Assembly: GCA_030148705.1 (NCBI GenBank) | Contig: JASBSY010000022.1 | Span: 1-64,000, forward strand | Direction: 5' to 3' | Origin: Pukyongia sp. | GTDB lineage: Bacteria; Bacteroidota; Bacteroidia; Flavobacteriales; Flavobacteriaceae | Length of the DNA stretch: 64,000 nt | Part shown: piece after piece, positions 39,636 to 49,777 of the stretch | How positions within the stretch are numbered: the stretch's first letter is position 1 | Layout of the letters: every line of letters begins with the position of its first letter | Notes under the pieces: model-generated | Seen by the model: only the letters and a program-made list of their open reading frames with translations | Database searches by the model: none | What the model was told of the DNA's origin: nothing | Program-made: the position numbers and the translations under genes

Positions 39636-40430
39636 ATGAAGAATTATATTATAACACTTATTGCAATAATTGCCTTAATCGGATGTAAACAAAATCAGTC
39701 GGATGCCGATTCTGATACCGAAACATCCATGCGATCTCCCGATACAACTACCGAGGTTGTGGGTCCCGACCCTGATATCACCCCTATTTCGCATGCAACC
39801 ATGATTCTGGACTGGGACGGCACCATTATATATGTTGATCCGGTAGGCGGCGAAAAGGCTTTCGAAGCCAGGCCACCTGCAAACATGATACTTATTACCG
39901 ATATCCACGGCGACCACCTCAATTTAGAAACTGTGCAAGCTGTGGCCGATAATTCGGTTCCGATAATTGGGCCAGAAGCCGTGGGTGATGAACTACGAAG
40001 TGTTGGAAACCTGAAAGTGATCGACCTGTACAACGGTGATACCATGGAACAGGACGGTTTTAAGATTGAAGCCATCCCTATGTATAACCTCAGGGAAGAA
40101 GCAAAAAAATTCCATCACAAGGGACGTGGCAACGGCTACGTCATTGAAAAAGGTGGAAAACGAGTCTATATCTCCGGCGACACCGAAGATATCCCCGAAA
40201 TGAGAAGCCTTAAGGATATCGATATTGCCTTCGTATGTATGAACCTGCCGTACACCATGACGGTGGAAAGTGCTGCCGATGCCGTACTCGATTTTAAACC
40301 AAAGGTTGTTTATCCCTATCATTACAGAGGTACCGACGGACTTAGCGATGTTGAAAAATTTGCGCAACTCGTCGGGCAAGGGAACGCAGATATCACTGTA
40401 AAACAGTTGGACTGGTATCCTACTAAATAA
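39636..40430 (+). CDS. MBL-fold (UlaG-like) metallohydrolase, lipoprotein
   Basis: The 264 residues begin with a lipoprotein signal (lipobox LIGC, Cys at residue 17), unusual for this fold. The rest is a metallo-beta-lactamase: ISHATMILDWDGTIIYVDP, TDIHGDHLN (the HxHxDH motif, with the first His replaced by Asp), VYISGDTEDI and VYPYHYRGTD. It resembles UlaG-type lactonases. The substrate and the effect of the changed His are unknown. It stands 18 bp before the DUF4350 gene. Confidence 0.82.
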   Translation: MKNYIITLIAIIALIGCKQNQSDADSDTETSMRSPDTTTEVVGPDPDITPISHATMILDWDGTIIYVDPVGGEKAFEARPPANMILITDIHGDHLNLETVQAVADNSVPIIGPEAVGDELRSVGNLKVIDLYNGDTMEQDGFKIEAIPMYNLREEAKKFHHKGRGNGYVIEKGGKRVYISGDTEDIPEMRSLKDIDIAFVCMNLPYTMTVESAADAVLDFKPKVVYPYHYRGTDGLSDVEKFAQLVGQGNADITVKQLDWYPTK

Positions 40431-40448
40431 CATTCAGCGCTCTCTGAA

Positions 40449-41357
40449 ATGAAGCAGTTGATCCTTGTATTATTGCTGGGTTGTTCAAGTCTTTTGGCTC
40501 AACAAGTGGCCGACAGCCTGTACAATCCTCCTATTGCTGTTCCTGCATACCCTGAGGGCGAAGGCCCTGTAGTCTTTATCGATGAAGGGCATAACAACTT
40601 CCATACCCGCACCGGCCGCTACAAAGCATTTGCAAACTTACTGGAACGGGACGGATACCGGGTGAAGTCCTATCAAGGGAAATTCACGCGTGAAGGACTG
40701 GAAAAAGGCAGTATCCTCGTAATCTCTAACGCCCTGAATGACGTAAATGTCCAACGCTGGATTCTTCCAAACCCCTCTGCATTTACCGAAGAGGAAATTG
40801 AGATCGTCAAAAATTGGGTAGCCGATGGCGGCAGCCTCTTCCTCATTGCCGATCATATGCCCATGGCCGGTGCAGCAGCAGATTTGGCCATGGCATTCGA
40901 TATCGAGTTTACCAATGGCTTCGTTATGGAACCGGGAGTTCAGGGTCCGGCGTTTTTCAACATTAAAGAAGGCTCGCTAGTCGAAAGTGAGATAACAACA
41001 GGCAGAAACTCTAAGGAGCTGGTTGATGAAGTAGCCAGTTTTACAGGGCAAGCCTTCAGAAGTACTACTCCCCTGAATCCTATTCTTGTCTTGGATGAAC
41101 GTTATGTAAACCTGCTTCCCGATACGGCCTGGGTGTTTCATAAGAATACCAAAACCTTACCCACCAAAGGATGGTATCAGGGAGCCTATAAAAAATTTGG
41201 CGAAGGGCGCCTGGTAGTATTTGGGGAAGCGGCCATGTTTTCAGCTCAACTGGGTGGCCCTCAGAAAATTAAAATGGGGATGAACAATGAAGTTGCCCCT
41301 CAGAACTATAAACTGCTGCTCAATATCACTCATTGGCTGGACGGCAAACTCGATTGA
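40449..41357 (+). CDS. secreted DUF4350-type protein
   Basis: The 302 residues have a signal peptide (about 1-18, ending LLAQ). VVFIDEGHNNFHTRTGRYKAFANLLE and GSILVISNALNDV, with IVKNWVADGGSLFLIADHMPM, match the DUF4350/glutamine-amidotransferase-like fold of exported proteins. No catalytic Cys is seen. It converges on the peptidase gene at 41369 with a 11-bp gap. Role unknown. Confidence 0.8.
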   Translation: MKQLILVLLLGCSSLLAQQVADSLYNPPIAVPAYPEGEGPVVFIDEGHNNFHTRTGRYKAFANLLERDGYRVKSYQGKFTREGLEKGSILVISNALNDVNVQRWILPNPSAFTEEEIEIVKNWVADGGSLFLIADHMPMAGAAADLAMAFDIEFTNGFVMEPGVQGPAFFNIKEGSLVESEITTGRNSKELVDEVASFTGQAFRSTTPLNPILVLDERYVNLLPDTAWVFHKNTKTLPTKGWYQGAYKKFGEGRLVVFGEAAMFSAQLGGPQKIKMGMNNEVAPQNYKLLLNITHWLDGKLD

Positions 41358-41368
41358 TTAAAAAATTA

Positions 41369-43408
41369 TCATTCCTTCTTACTGTACTTTTCAAACCAGG
41401 CAAGAGTGTGAGCAATTTTCGTAATCAGGTTACTTGGTCTAGCCGCTATGCCGTGAGATGCCTCAGGGATTTCAACCAATACGGTTTCGATCTTCCTTAG
41501 TTTTAATGCATGATATAGCTGTTTGGCTTCACTAGGTGGTGTTCTCAGGTCGTTCATTCCTACCATTACCATGGTTGGTGTTTCTATATTACCAACAAGT
41601 GATAAGGGAGAAAACTTCCAATACCCTTCAAAATTCTCCCAGGGTTGTCCGGGGTATCTCGAGTCGGCATAGCCGTAATAGTTATCTGCCACCAGCGTCT
41701 TACTAATCCAGTTTATAACAGGCTTTGCAACTACAGCCGCCCTAAACTTATTAGTCTTACCCACTATCCAGGTGGTCATGATACCACCTGCACTTCCACC
41801 TGTAACGTACAATTGTGAGGGATCGACCACCCCTTTGGCAAGCAAGGCATCCACCCCGTCCATCACGTCGTTGTAATCCTGCCCTGGATAATTGTTATAC
41901 AACAGGTTTCCGAATTCCTCCCCATAACTTGTACTTCCCCGTGGATTCGGATAAAATACCACATATCCGGCAGCGGCGTACAACTGCATTTCCGCCGAGA
42001 AATGCGGACCGTAATTAAGGATTGGACCACCGTGATTCTCCACCAGTAAAGGGTATTGTTTCCCGGCCACATAATTTGGCGGATACAGCACATAGCCGTG
42101 CAAATCCCTTCCGTCGAAAGAAGATTTATACCAAATCTCCTCTACCTTTCCCAAATTCCTGTAGGCCAGCAGATCTTCATTAACGGCACTAATTACTTTC
42201 GGTTGCTTCCTACCTTTACCTATAATTGCCACGTCCGCAGGCCGGTCAGGCCTTGAGTAGGTAAACGCAATAGTTCCATCTTCAGAAACACTGAAACTCC
42301 CACTCGAATACGGCCGCCCAAGAGTTGTACCCCCAACCTCGTCAGAAATATCACTCACATTGCCTTTAAGGTCGATATATGCGAGCTTGGTTTTTCCCAA
42401 ATCGTTATACGTAAAATAAAGGCCCTTTCCGTCAGCTGCCCATACCACATCACTGATACTGCGGTCCAGTCCGCCAGACACAAGTTGTTTGTTATCGCCG
42501 TTTATATCCATTAACTGTAGCTGCCGCAACTGGTAAGTCTGAACTTTGTCTTCATATCCCAGAAACGCAATCTTGTCGCCCTTGGGTGACACTACCGGCG
42601 AATAATCAGGTCCTGGACGAGTCGTTAAAGTGTCGTATTGCAGGCTGCGTGTATCAATGCTGTAGATCTCAGAGTTTCTGAAGTCGTATTCCCAGTCTTC
42701 ATTCAGGTTTGCTGAAAAATAGATCTTGCTTCCATCAGGCGACCAGGACAGCGACCCGCCGTGATTTCGCTCCATGCTTGTTAGCTGTCGCGGCGATCCG
42801 CCCTCTGAAGGAATCGTAAAAATATGACTGAATCCGGGTTTTATATACCCCGAACCGTCTGCTTCGTGCTTCAGCCTATCAGTAATCCTCGGGGCTTCAG
42901 CCCACTTGGCTCCTTCCGGTTTTGAAGGCATCTTTGCCAGTACGGGAGGTTTGGCATTGATCTTCATACTAAAGGCGATCTGTCTGCCGTCCGGCGACCA
43001 GCTAATATTAGACGGACTGTTCTCCAGTTGAGTAAGTTTCGCTATAACCCCTGTTTCCGTCCAGTAAACATAGATTTCACTACCTTCATCCGTGCTGCTC
43101 ACAAATGCAATCCGGTCTCCCGATGGCGACCAGCGCGGCTGACTTTCATTGCGTTCCGAAGAAGTTAACTTATGATGTATCTTTCGCTCGTCCGTACTTA
43201 GCAGCCAAAGATCCCCCTTTGACCGATCCTTCATAATATCAAAACCGGTGCGGCGATACACTACATAGTTGCCGTCGGGTGAGATCTGAGGATCCCCGGT
43301 GTATTCAAGCTGAAATACATCCAGGTATTCGAAGTTAGTAAGGGTTTGAGAAGTAGTCGAAACTGTACAAAGCACAGCCAGGAAGACGATCAGAATATAT
43401 TTTTTCAT
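41369..43408 (-). CDS. S9-family prolyl oligopeptidase-like peptidase, secreted
   Basis: The 679-residue protein has a signal peptide (about 1-20), an N-terminal beta-propeller of PD40-type repeats (SPDGNYVVYRR, SPSGDRIAFVSS, SPDGRQIAFSMK and others, about 30-400), and an alpha/beta-hydrolase domain (about 420-679). The triad is Ser in TGGSAGGIMTTW, Asp in GMNDLRTPPSEAK and His in EASHGIAARPSN. Acylaminoacyl or dipeptidyl peptidase activity in the periplasm is likely. Confidence 0.93.
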   Translation of the reverse strand: MKKYILIVFLAVLCTVSTTSQTLTNFEYLDVFQLEYTGDPQISPDGNYVVYRRTGFDIMKDRSKGDLWLLSTDERKIHHKLTSSERNESQPRWSPSGDRIAFVSSTDEGSEIYVYWTETGVIAKLTQLENSPSNISWSPDGRQIAFSMKINAKPPVLAKMPSKPEGAKWAEAPRITDRLKHEADGSGYIKPGFSHIFTIPSEGGSPRQLTSMERNHGGSLSWSPDGSKIYFSANLNEDWEYDFRNSEIYSIDTRSLQYDTLTTRPGPDYSPVVSPKGDKIAFLGYEDKVQTYQLRQLQLMDINGDNKQLVSGGLDRSISDVVWAADGKGLYFTYNDLGKTKLAYIDLKGNVSDISDEVGGTTLGRPYSSGSFSVSEDGTIAFTYSRPDRPADVAIIGKGRKQPKVISAVNEDLLAYRNLGKVEEIWYKSSFDGRDLHGYVLYPPNYVAGKQYPLLVENHGGPILNYGPHFSAEMQLYAAAGYVVFYPNPRGSTSYGEEFGNLLYNNYPGQDYNDVMDGVDALLAKGVVDPSQLYVTGGSAGGIMTTWIVGKTNKFRAAVVAKPVINWISKTLVADNYYGYADSRYPGQPWENFEGYWKFSPLSLVGNIETPTMVMVGMNDLRTPPSEAKQLYHALKLRKIETVLVEIPEASHGIAARPSNLITKIAHTLAWFEKYSKKE

Positions 43409-43494
43409 GGAATTTAAATTGAGAATGCTAAAGATAATTCATTGGCAGCCCAATTTCAAAATTGAGAGTCGAATTATCCCCAACCCCTACAATA

Positions 43495-44190
43495 TCAGCT
43501 TTTAAGAATATCTATCATCTCCGTGGCGGAAGAGAGTAAGCGAAACCTGGGGTGCTCCACCGGTTCTTTTACCAACTCGTGCTCCCAGGTTGTGTGGAAG
43601 GGAATATGAAAGGCATGAGCCCCTATATTGAGTACCGGGAGAATATCGCTCTTTACCGAATTGCCAACCATCAAAAATTGTTCGGGTTTTATATCCAGGT
43701 GCTTAACCAATTTGGAGTATTGCTTCTCAGTCTTGTCCGAAACAATCTCAATATGATGAAAATAAGGCTCCAACCCCGATTTGATAAGCTTGCGTTCCTG
43801 GTCGAGCAGGTCGCCTTTTGTCGCCATAACAAGTTCGTAGTCCCCGTTTAACTGTTTCAGGGTTTCCTCAATTCCCTCGAGCACCTCAACGGGCTCATTC
43901 AACATTGCCTTCCCCCTTTCAATGAGTTCATCGATAGCAGCAATCGAAACCCGCCCCTCCGAATATTTGATGGCAGCCTCTATCAGCGACAAGGTAAAAG
44001 GCTTTATGCCATACCCATAGAGGGGGAGATTCTGCATCTCCATTTCAAACAACAGCCGATTGGACTCCGCTTCCGGTAAATAATCTTCCATCAGCTTACA
44101 GAATTCCTGCTCTGCCTTCCTGAAAAAAGGTTCATTAACCCATAGGGTATCATCGGCATCGAATGCAATGGCTTTTATATCGCGGAACAT
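43495..44190 (-). CDS. HAD-superfamily hydrolase
   Basis: The 231 residues have the four HAD motifs: AFDADDTLW (nucleophile Asp15-17 region), MATKGD, an invariant Lys after the cap, and FLMVGNSVKSDILPVLNIGA. The long helical cap is C1 type, so small phosphoesters fit, but the substrate is not clear. It lies 30 bp downstream of ettA on the same strand and may be co-transcribed. Confidence 0.9.
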   Translation of the reverse strand: MFRDIKAIAFDADDTLWVNEPFFRKAEQEFCKLMEDYLPEAESNRLLFEMEMQNLPLYGYGIKPFTLSLIEAAIKYSEGRVSIAAIDELIERGKAMLNEPVEVLEGIEETLKQLNGDYELVMATKGDLLDQERKLIKSGLEPYFHHIEIVSDKTEKQYSKLVKHLDIKPEQFLMVGNSVKSDILPVLNIGAHAFHIPFHTTWEHELVKEPVEHPRFRLLSSATEMIDILKS

Positions 44191-44219
44191 AGGGACTAAT
44201 TAACGGTGACTGAAAAAGT

Positions 44220-45911
44220 TTATCGAATCAGCTTTTTGTATTTTATTCGCTTCGGAAGCAGGTCGCCACCAAGTCGTTTTTTCTTATTCTCCTCGTAATC
44301 ACTGAATCCGCCTTCAAAGAAATACACCTGACTGTTGCCTTCAAAAGCCAGGATATGCGTACAGATCCTGTCCAGGAACCAGCGGTCGTGAGAGATAACC
44401 ACCGCACAACCGGCAAAATTGTCAAGCCCTTCTTCAAGCGCCCTCAGCGTGTTTACGTCAAGATCGTTGGTAGGCTCGTCCAGTAAGAGAACGTTGCCCT
44501 CCTCCTTCAATGTCATAGCCAGGTGCAGGCGGTTGCGCTCACCTCCGGATAACATGGAGACTTTTTTGTTTTGTTCGCTTCCGCTGAAATTAAATCGACT
44601 GAGATAGGCCCTGGAGTTTACCTGTCGGCCCCCCATCATGATTAGCTCCTGCCCGCCACTGAAATTCTCCCAGATTGTCATGTTAGTGTCGATGTTGGCA
44701 TGTGCCTGGTCCACATAGGCTATTTTGGCAGAGTCTCCAACCTCGAAACTTCCCTTATCGGGCGTTTCCTCCCCCATAATCATCCGGAAGATCGTGGTCT
44801 TCCCGGCCCCGTTAGGCCCAATGATTCCAACAATTCCGGCCTGTGGGAGTTTAAAGTTAAGATCTTCATACAACAACTTATCGCCATATGCCTTGGCAAC
44901 CCCTTTGGCTTCTATCACATTAGTTCCAAGTCTCGGACCATTCGGAATATAGATCTCCAGTTTCTCATCCAGTTGCTTCTGATCGGCACTGGCCAGCTTC
45001 TCGTAATTGTTCAGACGTGCTTTTTGCTTAGCCTGACGGCCTTTAGGCGCCATGCGCACCCACTCCAGCTCGCGTTCCAGGGTCTTCTGTCGCTTACTCG
45101 CCTGCTTCTGCTCCTGCGCCAGGCGTTTGGATTTCTGTTCCAGCCAGGAAGAATAATTACCCTTCCACGGGATACCCTCTCCCCTGTCCAGTTCCAGTAT
45201 CCAGCCCGCTACATTATCAAGGAAATAACGGTCGTGGGTCACGGCGATCACCGTCCCTTTATACTGCGCCAGGTGGTGCTCCAGCCAGTGCACACTTTCG
45301 GCATCCAGGTGGTTGGTGGGTTCATCGAGCAATAAAACATCCGGCTCCTGCAACAACAGTCGGCATAGTGCAACCCGTCTGCGTTCCCCACCCGACAATA
45401 CGTTAATAGGCTTATCGCCCTCCGGAGTTCGCAGCGCATCCATGGCAATCTCCAGCTTGGTATCCAGTTCCCAGGCATTGGTAGCATCTATGGTATCCTG
45501 CAGCTTAGCCTGCTTATCCATCAGTTCCTGCATCTTATCCGGATTCTCATAAACCTCCGGCAGGCCGAACATATCGTTAATTTTGTTGTACTCATCCAGT
45601 ACATCCACAACCTCTTTCACGCCTTCCTTTACGATCTCGATCACCGTTTTAGACTCATCCAACTCCGGTTCCTGTTCCAGGTAACCAACCGTATAACCCG
45701 GGGCAAACACCACATCTCCCTGGTGGTTCTTATCCCGTCCCGCTATTATTTTTAACAAAGTGGACTTCCCACTGCCGTTCAATCCCAGGATACCGATCTT
45801 GGCCCCGTAGAAAAAACTGAGGTAAATGTTCTTCAATACCGGCGTCTGCGCATTTTGATACGTCTTGGACACCCCCGACATTGAAAAAATTACTTTTTTA
45901 TCGTCAGACAT
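44220..45911 (-). CDS. ettA: energy-dependent translational throttle protein EttA
   Basis: The 563 residues are an ABC-F protein with two ATPase domains: GLNGSGKST and LSGGERRRVALCRLL in the first, GPNGAGKTT and LSGGERNRLHLAMTL in the second, plus LLLDEPTNHLD and LLLDEPTNDLD Walker B sites. The arm insertion around residues 95-140 and the overall length fit EttA, which gates the first peptide bond with the ATP/ADP ratio. It is strongly recognised by length and by the PtIM linker region QEQKQASKRQKTLEREL. Confidence 0.93.
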   Translation of the reverse strand: MSDDKKVIFSMSGVSKTYQNAQTPVLKNIYLSFFYGAKIGILGLNGSGKSTLLKIIAGRDKNHQGDVVFAPGYTVGYLEQEPELDESKTVIEIVKEGVKEVVDVLDEYNKINDMFGLPEVYENPDKMQELMDKQAKLQDTIDATNAWELDTKLEIAMDALRTPEGDKPINVLSGGERRRVALCRLLLQEPDVLLLDEPTNHLDAESVHWLEHHLAQYKGTVIAVTHDRYFLDNVAGWILELDRGEGIPWKGNYSSWLEQKSKRLAQEQKQASKRQKTLERELEWVRMAPKGRQAKQKARLNNYEKLASADQKQLDEKLEIYIPNGPRLGTNVIEAKGVAKAYGDKLLYEDLNFKLPQAGIVGIIGPNGAGKTTIFRMIMGEETPDKGSFEVGDSAKIAYVDQAHANIDTNMTIWENFSGGQELIMMGGRQVNSRAYLSRFNFSGSEQNKKVSMLSGGERNRLHLAMTLKEEGNVLLLDEPTNDLDVNTLRALEEGLDNFAGCAVVISHDRWFLDRICTHILAFEGNSQVYFFEGGFSDYEENKKKRLGGDLLPKRIKYKKLIR

Positions 45912-45931
45912 ATAATTTAAAAATTAAAAGT

Positions 45932-46108
45932 TTATACCCGGCCTTTCAGTGCGTTAAAGACCCAGGCGATCGCAAAGAAACCAATCCCGACCGAAGCAAA
46001 ACCCCAGCCGGCTACGTCGTCGTATTTAAACGCACCCAGCGCAATTAATCCAATTCCAACAATTATCATTATAAATGTGGCCCAGGCCAGCACTGTATTT
46101 TTATTCAT
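45932..46108 (-). CDS. small CAL67264-family membrane protein
   Basis: The start is taken at the ATG at 46106-46108 (MNKNTVLAWATF); another ATG sits one codon before it. The longer frame is a GC-rich upstream stretch and does not look coding. The 58-residue protein has two membrane segments: TFIMIIVGIGLIALGAF and GWGFASVGIGFFAIAWVF. It is recognised from memory as a small flavobacterial family. Function unknown. It lies 20 bp upstream of ettA. Confidence 0.8.
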   Translation of the reverse strand: MNKNTVLAWATFIMIIVGIGLIALGAFKYDDVAGWGFASVGIGFFAIAWVFNALKGRV

Positions 46109-46347
46109 CATATCATTTTTGTTAATGGCGTTCCCCACCCTCAGCTTACAGCTGCGGTGGGTCAGGCTTTCGCAACTCGCTTTTGCCGCACTCGCGGCAA
46201 AGAGCTCACACAGTTTGCTCAATCCTTAACGCACTATTTCCAACTCCCTTGCTAATTTCGGAAGAAACACAAATATCGGTAATTAATCGTAGATTTCAGT
46301 ATGCATAATACCACACTTTTGTATTTTTGAGCAAACGCATTCAAATA

Positions 46348-47976
46348 ATGGATATTAGCTTCAATAAAAACGAAGATCACAATAAATTACTGCTTTCCGA
46401 CCTCCGAAAACGCCTTAATACAGTGAAATCGGGAGGCGGGCCAAAACGAATCGAAAAACATCACGCCAAGGGAAAAATGACCGCCCGAGAGCGAATCAAC
46501 TATCTGCTCGATCCTAAAAGCGACAGTATAGAGATCGCAGCCTTTGCAGGAGACGGCATGTACGAAGAACACGGGGGCTGCCCCAGTGGAGGAGTTGTGG
46601 TGAAGATCGGTTATGTGCAGAAAAAACTCTGCATCGTCGTGGCCAACGACGCCACCGTAAAAGCAGGTGCCTGGTTTCCCATTACGGCCAAAAAGAACCT
46701 CAGGGCCCAGGAAATATCCATAGAGAACAAGTTACCCATCATCTACCTGGTGGACAGTGCCGGGGTTTACCTGCCAATGCAGGACGAGATATTCCCGGAC
46801 AAGGAACACTTCGGACGAATCTTCAGGAACAATGCCGTAATGAGCAGTATGGGAATCACCCAGATCTCTGCCGTAATGGGCAGTTGCGTGGCCGGTGGTG
46901 CCTACCTCCCCATTATGAGCGACGAGGCACTGATTGTAAACAAGACCGGGAGTATCTTCCTGGCCGGAAGCTACCTGGTTAAGGCGGCCATTGGCGAAAG
47001 TATAGACAATGAAACCCTGGGTGGCGCAACAACCCATTGCGAAATAAGCGGTGTAACAGATTACAAGGCCGAAGACGATAAGGATGCCCTGGACACCATA
47101 AAGAATATAGTATCCAAGATCGGCGACTTCGAAAAAGCAGGCTACAACCGTATAAAAGCTGCCCAACCCACCGAAAACCCCGAAGACATCTACGGCCTGC
47201 TGCCGGGATCCCGTGCCGAACAATACGATATGCGTGAGATTATCAGTCGGTTGGTCGACAACTCCGACTTCGAAGAATACAAAGCAGGATACGGGCAGAC
47301 CATCCTTACCGGCTACGCCCGCATAGACGGCTGGGCGGTGGGTATTGTCGCCAATCAGCGAAAACTGGTCAAGACCAAAAAAGGCGAAATGCAGTTTGGC
47401 GGGGTGATCTACAGCGACAGTGCCGATAAAGCCACCCGCTTTATTGCCAACTGCAACCAGAAAAAGATTCCCCTGGTATTTTTACAGGATGTCACCGGTT
47501 TTATGGTGGGCAGTAAAAGCGAGCACGGTGGAATTATCAAGGATGGTGCTAAAATGGTAAATGCGGTAAGCAACAGCGTGGTACCAAAATTCACCGTTGT
47601 GATCGGTAACTCGTACGGGGCAGGAAATTATGCCATGTGCGGTAAGGCCTACGATCCCCGGCTGATAGTTGCCTGGCCATCAGCAGAGCTGGCGGTTATG
47701 AGCGGTAACAGTGCAGCCAAAGTGCTGTTGCAGATCGAAACCGCCTCCCTTAAAAAACAAGGCGAGGAAATTACCCCGGAGGTTGAAAAAGAATTATACG
47801 ACCGTATCAAGGCGCGCTACGACAGACAGATCTCTCCCTACTACGCAGCTGCAAGGATATGGACCGATGCCGTTATAGACCCTCTGGACACCAGAAAATG
47901 GATCTCCATGGGGATAGAAGCAGCCAATCACGCCCCGATTGAGAAACAATTCAATCTGGGGGTTATCCAGGTGTAA
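46348..47976 (+). CDS. acyl-CoA carboxylase carboxyltransferase (beta) subunit
   Basis: The start is the ATG at 46348-46350 (MDISFNKNEDHNKLL). The longer frame would need TTG. A -7 box TATTTTTG at 46322-46329 precedes it. The 542 residues are the biotin-dependent carboxyltransferase fold with GSCVAGGAYLPIMSDEALIV, AGSYLVKAAIGESIDNETLG, FLQDVTGFMVGSKSEHGGI and YGAGNYAMCGKAYDPR. This type matches 3-methylcrotonyl-CoA or propionyl-CoA carboxylase. The biotin carboxylase subunit is not in the window. Confidence 0.9.
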   Translation: MDISFNKNEDHNKLLLSDLRKRLNTVKSGGGPKRIEKHHAKGKMTARERINYLLDPKSDSIEIAAFAGDGMYEEHGGCPSGGVVVKIGYVQKKLCIVVANDATVKAGAWFPITAKKNLRAQEISIENKLPIIYLVDSAGVYLPMQDEIFPDKEHFGRIFRNNAVMSSMGITQISAVMGSCVAGGAYLPIMSDEALIVNKTGSIFLAGSYLVKAAIGESIDNETLGGATTHCEISGVTDYKAEDDKDALDTIKNIVSKIGDFEKAGYNRIKAAQPTENPEDIYGLLPGSRAEQYDMREIISRLVDNSDFEEYKAGYGQTILTGYARIDGWAVGIVANQRKLVKTKKGEMQFGGVIYSDSADKATRFIANCNQKKIPLVFLQDVTGFMVGSKSEHGGIIKDGAKMVNAVSNSVVPKFTVVIGNSYGAGNYAMCGKAYDPRLIVAWPSAELAVMSGNSAAKVLLQIETASLKKQGEEITPEVEKELYDRIKARYDRQISPYYAAARIWTDAVIDPLDTRKWISMGIEAANHAPIEKQFNLGVIQV

Positions 47977-47985
47977 AGCAATTAA

Positions 47986-49272
47986 ATGAACAATCACAAG
48001 CCGGGCAAAAACCCCTTTTACTATATCCTGTTGCTTATCCTGGCGGGAGAAGCGGTTTTTATACTTCCCTTTGTGCTGGCCCGGGTATTCAGACCCACCT
48101 TCCTCTCTGCTTTCGAACTTAGCAACCTGGAGCTGGGGTACTGTTTTTCCATCTACGGCATAGTTGCCTTGCTGTCTTACGGCTTTGGCGGGGTGATCGC
48201 CGACAAGCTTGAACCGCGCAAATTAATGGCCGCCTCTCTAATTCTAACTGCAGCAGGCGGGATTTACCTGGCGACCTACCCAAGCTATACCATGCTCAAG
48301 GTCTTATACGGTTATTGGGGCTTTACAACCATCTTCCTGCTTTGGGCAGCCATGATCAAGGCAACCCGCATTTGGGGAGGCGTTAGCCGACAAGGACGGG
48401 CCTTTGGTTTTCTCGATGGTGGTCGCGGGTTGGTTGCAGCCGGGTTTGGCTCGTTGGGAGTACTAATTTTTTCGTTATTCATTCCGGGGGAAACAACAGA
48501 ACTTAGTGACCTTACAAGAGAGGAAGCCTTTAGTTATGTTATCCTGGTGTCATCAGCTCTGGTTGCAGTCATTGGCATCCTGGTATGGTACTTTTTAAAG
48601 GTAAAGACGCCCGAAATTCAAAACCGATCCGAAACAAAGATATTTGCACGTAACAATATCAGAACGGTGCTGGGATATCGCTCGGTCTGGTTGCTGATGA
48701 TCATCATACTTTGTGCCTATGTGGGCTATAAGACTACCGATGTATTCTCGCTCTATGCGAGTGATGTCATGCTCTTTTCCGAAGTGGATTCGGCCAAAAC
48801 CGGGACTTTTTTGCTGTATATCAGACCGGTGGTGGGTGTTTTAATAGGTTTTCTGGCCGACCGCCATAAGGCTTCTTTCTATCTGGTGGGTGGATTTGTT
48901 GTTACCCTAGTCGGCTCGGTTTTGTTTGCCTCCGGCATACTGGGACCGGGACAGGAGATAGCCTTCTTCTTATCGATGTTGCTTACGGCCATGGGTATCT
49001 ATTCGGCCCGGGTATTGTATTTTGCAGTACTCGAAGAAGGTAAAATTCCATTGGCTCTAACAGGAACCGCCGTGGGGATCGTGTCTTTTATCGGATACAC
49101 CCCCGATATCTTTGCCGGCCCGATGATGGGGTATTTGTTGGATGAATCGCCCGGAGAGAAAGGTCAGCAACATGTTTTTGCAGTGTTGGCCGTATTTTCT
49201 ATTGTAGGTTTAATCGCTTCATACCTGTTCTATCGCCTGGCCAATAGGACTCCAGGAAAGCGCATTTCTTAA
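47986..49272 (+). CDS. MFS transporter
   Basis: The 428-residue membrane protein has about twelve hydrophobic segments. GGVIADKLEPRKLMAASLIL is the loop 2-3 MFS motif, GRAFGFLDGGRGLVAAGFGSLG and GFLADRHKA are further family loops. Substrate unknown. It starts 9 bp after the carboxylase subunit stop, so it may be co-expressed, perhaps transporting a related compound, which is inference. Confidence 0.86.
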   Translation: MNNHKPGKNPFYYILLLILAGEAVFILPFVLARVFRPTFLSAFELSNLELGYCFSIYGIVALLSYGFGGVIADKLEPRKLMAASLILTAAGGIYLATYPSYTMLKVLYGYWGFTTIFLLWAAMIKATRIWGGVSRQGRAFGFLDGGRGLVAAGFGSLGVLIFSLFIPGETTELSDLTREEAFSYVILVSSALVAVIGILVWYFLKVKTPEIQNRSETKIFARNNIRTVLGYRSVWLLMIIILCAYVGYKTTDVFSLYASDVMLFSEVDSAKTGTFLLYIRPVVGVLIGFLADRHKASFYLVGGFVVTLVGSVLFASGILGPGQEIAFFLSMLLTAMGIYSARVLYFAVLEEGKIPLALTGTAVGIVSFIGYTPDIFAGPMMGYLLDESPGEKGQQHVFAVLAVFSIVGLIASYLFYRLANRTPGKRIS

Positions 49273-49350
49273 CTTATTTTTTCAACAATTTTGCCTGGTT
49301 TTGCGATTATTGAGTAACTTTCTACATATAAATCAATAAATTACAGTGTC

Positions 49351-49773
49351 ATGGGAACAATAAAATCCTTGAATAAATGGGCTAACAGACACTCTTATTA
49401 CCCGTTGGACCTGTTGCGAATAGCCCTGGGAATCTTCCTTTTCTACAAGGGTGTATATTTTATGTCGAACTTACCCTTATTACTGGACCTCTATGAACCA
49501 GTAAAACCGGTGCTTGGCGATATGCTGCTGGTTCATTATATCGCACCGGCTCACTTTGTGGGAGGGGTGCTTATTATTTTCGGATTACTGACGCGTTGGG
49601 CAATTTTGGCACAATTACCCATCCTAATCGGAGCAGTGCTGATAAATTTTATTGGCGAAATGCATGTAACCAACCTGGTGCTTTCTACTTCAGTATTGAT
49701 TGTTTGTATCTTCTTCCTGTTTTTCGGTTCGGGAAAGCATTCGTTAGACAAATACCTGAAAATGCAGAAATAG
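49351..49773 (+). CDS. DoxX-like membrane protein
   Basis: The 140 residues have four membrane helices in the DoxX arrangement: LDLLRIALGIFLFYKGVYFM, VHYIAPAHFVGGVLIIFGLLTRW, PILIGAVLINFIGEMH and the final SVLIVCIFFLFFGSGKHSLD. The family links to quinone or thiosulfate metabolism in some species, but the role here is unknown. It is convergent with the M24 peptidase gene (4-bp gap). Confidence 0.85.
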   Translation: MGTIKSLNKWANRHSYYPLDLLRIALGIFLFYKGVYFMSNLPLLLDLYEPVKPVLGDMLLVHYIAPAHFVGGVLIIFGLLTRWAILAQLPILIGAVLINFIGEMHVTNLVLSTSVLIVCIFFLFFGSGKHSLDKYLKMQK

Positions 49774-49777
49774 CCGA

